Positions 60,251-64,000 of a DNA stretch of 64,000 nucleotides are shown here, piece after piece. The translations under genes were made by a program, and so were the position numbers. The notes under the pieces are model-generated. The model was given only the letters and a program-made list of their open reading frames with translations, was not told where the DNA came from and searched no databases. Source of the stretch: Dasypus novemcinctus (taxonomy: Eukaryota > Chordata > Mammalia > Cingulata > Dasypodidae); NCBI RefSeq assembly GCF_030445035.2, contig NC_080699.1, positions 8,680,001-8,744,000 on the forward strand. The letters are read 5' to 3'. Every line of letters starts with the position of its first letter. Within the stretch, counting starts at the first letter, position 1.

Positions 60251-61687
60251 TTAATGCTGAACAAAATAACAGATATCTAATTCTGTTCAAAAATAGACAA
60301 ATTCCCTGGACGGTGCTAGAAGTCGGCGTGCAGGTCTGGGAAGCAGAGAACGTGTCGTGGGTGCCCCCGGCGCCCTGTGCAGAGCCCCTCAGCACCAGGT
60401 GCCCATCCTCCAGCTAGGGGAGGGCGGGCTGCTCCCCGCTCTCTTACCCGGGGGACCGCGCCTCCCTCAGCAGCGCCCGCTTCTGCACGGCGCACCTTGC
60501 CCAGGGGCTGATGACCACAGGACTGCAGAGGCTCAGGGGACTAGCTCTCAGGGGCGAGGCTCGCTCCTGAGCTTTCTCACGCCATCACAGCAGTCTCATC
60601 TAGACTCAGTTCCTGGCTAGCCTTGTCCCTCCTGCCAGATGTCCCTCCCTCCTGCTGGAGCCCTCTTGCCCCAGTGACCGCACCAGGCTCTGCTCGTGTG
60701 TCCAGCCTAGACAGAGCGGAGCAGCGACGGAGGCGCTCGAGAGGGCCGCTGTGGGGTCAGGCTCCACTTCTTGTGAGAGGCCCATGGGTTTGTTAAACCA
60801 TAGATCTGGTTCCTTAGAACTTGTGCCTTTTTCAGTATTTACATTATACTTCAAAATAAAAGTTTATTGAAAGAGAGAGAGAGGGAGAAGAGGTCACATG
60901 CTTTCCAAATCCTTGAGAACTGCCAGTCATAGATTCATGAGTAGCTCAAAATGCTCAAGACTCTCTGTGCACTGGGAAAGCCTCGAGCACACTGTGAACT
61001 ATTCCTGAACTTGTAGGGCTGAGGCTGCCTGCTATCGTCTTAATTTATCCTCCTAAATTATTCTTGATAAACTAGAGAATGCTTCTATAAATAAAGTAGA
61101 TCAGGCAACATTAACAAGCTCCAAAATCTCCTGGCTTCACATGACGTAAATTTATTTCTTACGCAAAGTCCACTGAGGTTTGGGGAAATAATTTGGGGTA
61201 GTGGTGCAGCAATTCAGGCTACTTCCTCTTGTGGCAACTCTCTCGAGATGTGCCCCACAGTCACCCCAGCAGCAGAGGAGGGCACTGGACCACCGTGCAC
61301 CAGCCGCCAAATGCTGCCTTCTGAAGTGACACAGGGCACTTCCGCTCATGACCCACTGGCTGGAATTAGTCAGCCGCCCACTCCCACAGCTACGAGGAGT
61401 GGGATTGTGGGAAAGGCTACCCTCCCATGTACTCAGAAGAGAAAGTTGGACACGCTAGGAAGCTCCATCACGCCATGCCTGATTTTACCTAAAACCAATT
61501 TGGGAATTGTTATATGAAACGAAGGCAATAGTCAAATACTTCCCCCCTCTTTATGATGTGAATATGAAGAATATCAAACTTTTCATATGTCCTAACTTCC
61601 CACATAAATGTTATACGTAGTTTGTCTACTTCTCACTTCTGGTTTGAAAATTAATCTCAGGGTGGCTTTATAATGGGGGAACTGCCA
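60251..61687. other. Intergenic between MMP10 and MMP1, GC-rich patch
   Basis: A GC-rich stretch lies at about 60310-60720, with no recognisable protein. The part from about 61120 to 61490 reads like an old LTR or DNA repeat that was not assigned. A short (GA)n tract is at about 60868-60892. Confidence 0.4.
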
Positions 61688-62096
61688 GGGAAGCGGATTT
61701 GGCTCAACTGATAGAGCATCCGCCTAACACATGGGAGGCCCAGGGTTCAAACCCAGGGCCTCGTGGCCCGTGTGGAGCTGGCCCACGCGCAGTGCTGACG
61801 CGTGCAAGGAGTGCCGTGCCACGTAGGGGAGCCCCATGCTCAAGGAGTTCGCTCTGCAAGGAGAGCCACCCCGCGCAAAAAAAGCGCAGCCTGCCCAGGA
61901 GTGGCGCCGCACACACGGAGAACTGATGCGGTAAAATGACGCAACAAAAGGAAACACAGATTCCTGGTACCGCTGACAGGAATACAAGCGGACACAGAAG
62001 AACACATAGCAAATGGACACAGACAGCAGACAAATGGAGGGGGGGGAACGGGGAAGGGGAGAGAAATAAATACAAAATAAATCTTTAAAAAGAAAA
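61688..62096 (+). mobile_element. Long DAS-type SINE
   Basis: Begins ggaagcggatttggctcaac, B box GGTTCAAACCC, then the GC-rich body (agcgcagcctgcccaggagt), gcaaatggacacagacagca and a tail aataaatacaaaataaatct. It lies just beyond the candidate MMP1 poly(A) signals. Confidence 0.92.
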
Positions 62097-62131
62097 TACA
62101 ATAGTTTATAAAACAGAAGAGAAAAGTCAGC

Positions 62132-62158
62132 TTTATTCCAAACATAAAATACTTTATT
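62132..62158 (-). terminator. MMP1: Candidate MMP1 polyadenylation signals
   Basis: Two AATAAA hexamers on the minus strand (62158-62153 and 62137-62132), about 640 bases after the stop codon, or about 440 once the inserted hAT-type element is subtracted. Confidence 0.5.
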
Positions 62159-62501
62159 CCCTGACAAGACTTGTCCCTGGCACATCAGGACGCCACCTAG
62201 CGGCTGGTCAGGGTTCTTGCGCTGCTTTTCCTCTGGTGGAGACTCACACCTCCTGGAGCCTCTCGAGAGGAGAGATGTCACCGAGGCTGCCGCCCGGGAA
62301 TAACATATGAGGCTTATGCTACTGAAATGACCCTTAGTGGAACTAACTGGCCCACACGACCCTGTACCTTCCTTAGCCCTCATTCGTGGAACTAAATTAA
62401 GTCAGCGTACAAAACGTTACATCCAAAATCGTATAAAACACACAGAGAAAGAGATATAAATAAGGCCTACTGAACAGCTCTTTGCATCAATGGCTCTAGA
62501 G

Positions 62502-62699
62502 CAGGGGTTCTTCATCTACTTTGCTCCACGGCTCCCTTTGCCAGGCAGGTGAAAACCACAGAGCCCTTGCTAAATCCACACTGTGCTGTGTGATATTTAA
62601 TAACTATATCACACCTGCACCAACATGTCCCCACAAGAATAATGTTGGGTTTTTTTTCATTTAAATTCAAGGTCACGGACCCCCTGTTAAGAACCCCTG
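62502..62699. mobile_element. hAT-type non-autonomous transposon in MMP1 3' UTR
   Basis: 198 bp with perfect 11-bp terminal inverted repeats, CAGGGGTTCTT and AAGAACCCCTG. 8-bp target duplications flank it: ctctagag at 62494-62501 and ttctagag at 62700-62707 (seven of eight match). 8-bp duplications and CAG-type ends are signs of hAT elements. No transposase. Confidence 0.88.
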
Positions 62700-62797
62700 T
62701 TCTAGAGGTTAAATAAGCTATTAAAAATTATGGCTCTTTAGGGCAAGCAATCCTTGGGTTCACAAAACATTTTTTTCATGTAACTTGTAATAGTTGG

Positions 62798-62907
62798 TTA
62801 ATTCTCCCTGCAGTTGAACCAGCTATTAGCTTTCCGGAGAGTCAGAACTCGCTTAGTTTTCGGGTCAAATTTGTATTGCCTCGTTCCATGAAAGAAATAG
62901 AAAAACC
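62798..62907 (-). CDS. MMP1: MMP1 exon 10 (coding part)
   Basis: Acceptor TCTAG before 62907. It encodes GFFYFFHGTRQYKFDPKTKR and ends ANSWFNCREN, then TAA at 62800-62798. The terminal Cys closes the hemopexin disulfide. Confidence 0.95.
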
Positions 62908-63076
62908 CTAGAAATAAGACAAAAGAGACATTTCGTTATAGAGTTTCTAATTTTAACTTGAATTCTTTAAAAACCCTAGTCATTTGTGAGCACAAATATT
63001 GGGCATTTGTTGTTCCCAATAACAGTACTGATGCTATTACTATAGCAACAAAATGGAAGAAATATGTCTATATTCA

Positions 63077-63439
<363 letters not shown>

Positions 63440-63703
63440 CTATAAAAGGTAAGCTCCTTTTGGCTGAAGTTGCTCTGGGACAATGAATATCTTTATTTCT
63501 ACATATTCGTTTTAAAAGTCCCCTCCACCAGCTCCCTGGACTCCCGAAACAGGCACTGTGGGCTGATCATTGGTCCAGTAGACTAAACGGGTGCTGGACT
63601 AACTATCGCCATTACAATGTGAGATTCATTTAGAAATGGTTCCTTCTGGAACTTTCTAGGTAGAAAGTGCCCTACAATGCCCTAAAATTTTCTGCATTCT
63701 TTA

Positions 63704-63874
<171 letters not shown>

Positions 63875-64000
63875 TCAGGAAGCAGGGACCAAAATATTTG
63901 CCCAGGGCTCCAAAAGACAGTAAGCAGATTCCTACCCAAGCTCTTAGCTCAATGTGCCGGAGCAGTTAGAACCACCCAGGGAGGTTTGTAAAATACTGAT

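Overview
The window looks like nuclear DNA of a xenarthran mammal, most likely an armadillo of the genus Dasypus. The main reason is about 19 copies of a tRNA-derived SINE that I recognise as the armadillo DAS family, in short and long forms. Around them are ancient mammalian repeats (MIR, L2, MLT1, L1M, Tigger1). Genes are sparse, split by GT-AG introns and read from the minus strand. This is a stretch of the matrix metalloproteinase (MMP) cluster.

Genes. MMP10 (stromelysin-2) is complete on the minus strand from 48497 to 35464. It has ten coding exons and 1434 coding bases, giving 477 residues. All splice junctions are canonical and the reading frame is open. It has a cysteine switch, a three-histidine zinc site, a Met-turn, a hinge and a hemopexin domain, and a TATA box lies just upstream. 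At the right edge the last three coding exons of MMP1 (interstitial collagenase) are present on the same strand (63867 to 62798), and the rest lies beyond 64000. MMP1 lying upstream of MMP10 in the same orientation matches the usual mammalian cluster. No MMP8 exon was recognised to the left of MMP10.

Layout. 1-2250: broken class I endogenous retrovirus (ERV) env and its 3' LTR. 2260-8160: old L1 pieces and SINEs. 8560-11985: old ERV-L relic on the plus strand. 12000-21290: no gene; old repeats, an unclassified retroelement split by a 6-bp-TSD solo LTR, and a MaLR-like LTR. 21294-28285: full-length ERV-L-type provirus on the minus strand with both LTRs, a 5-bp target duplication, a tRNA-Leu primer site, a polypurine tract, gag, protease, RT, RNase H, integrase and a dUTPase after the integrase. 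Its pol is split by a solo LTR. 28286-34260: L2, L1 and nested LTR insertions. 34526-48570: MMP10 with a retroelement in its 3' UTR and a Tigger1 transposon in intron 4. 48580-62100: intergenic DNA with L1, LTRs and SINEs. 62132-64000: 3' part of MMP1, with a small hAT-type element in its probable 3' UTR.

MMP10 and MMP1 both encode secreted zinc endopeptidases of extracellular matrix turnover. I found no sign of a new multi-gene system. The most informative signals are precisely datable nested insertions, an unclassified retroelement family with three copies here, and possible changes in the MMP10 promoter, start and 3' UTR. All viral relics are described as found.
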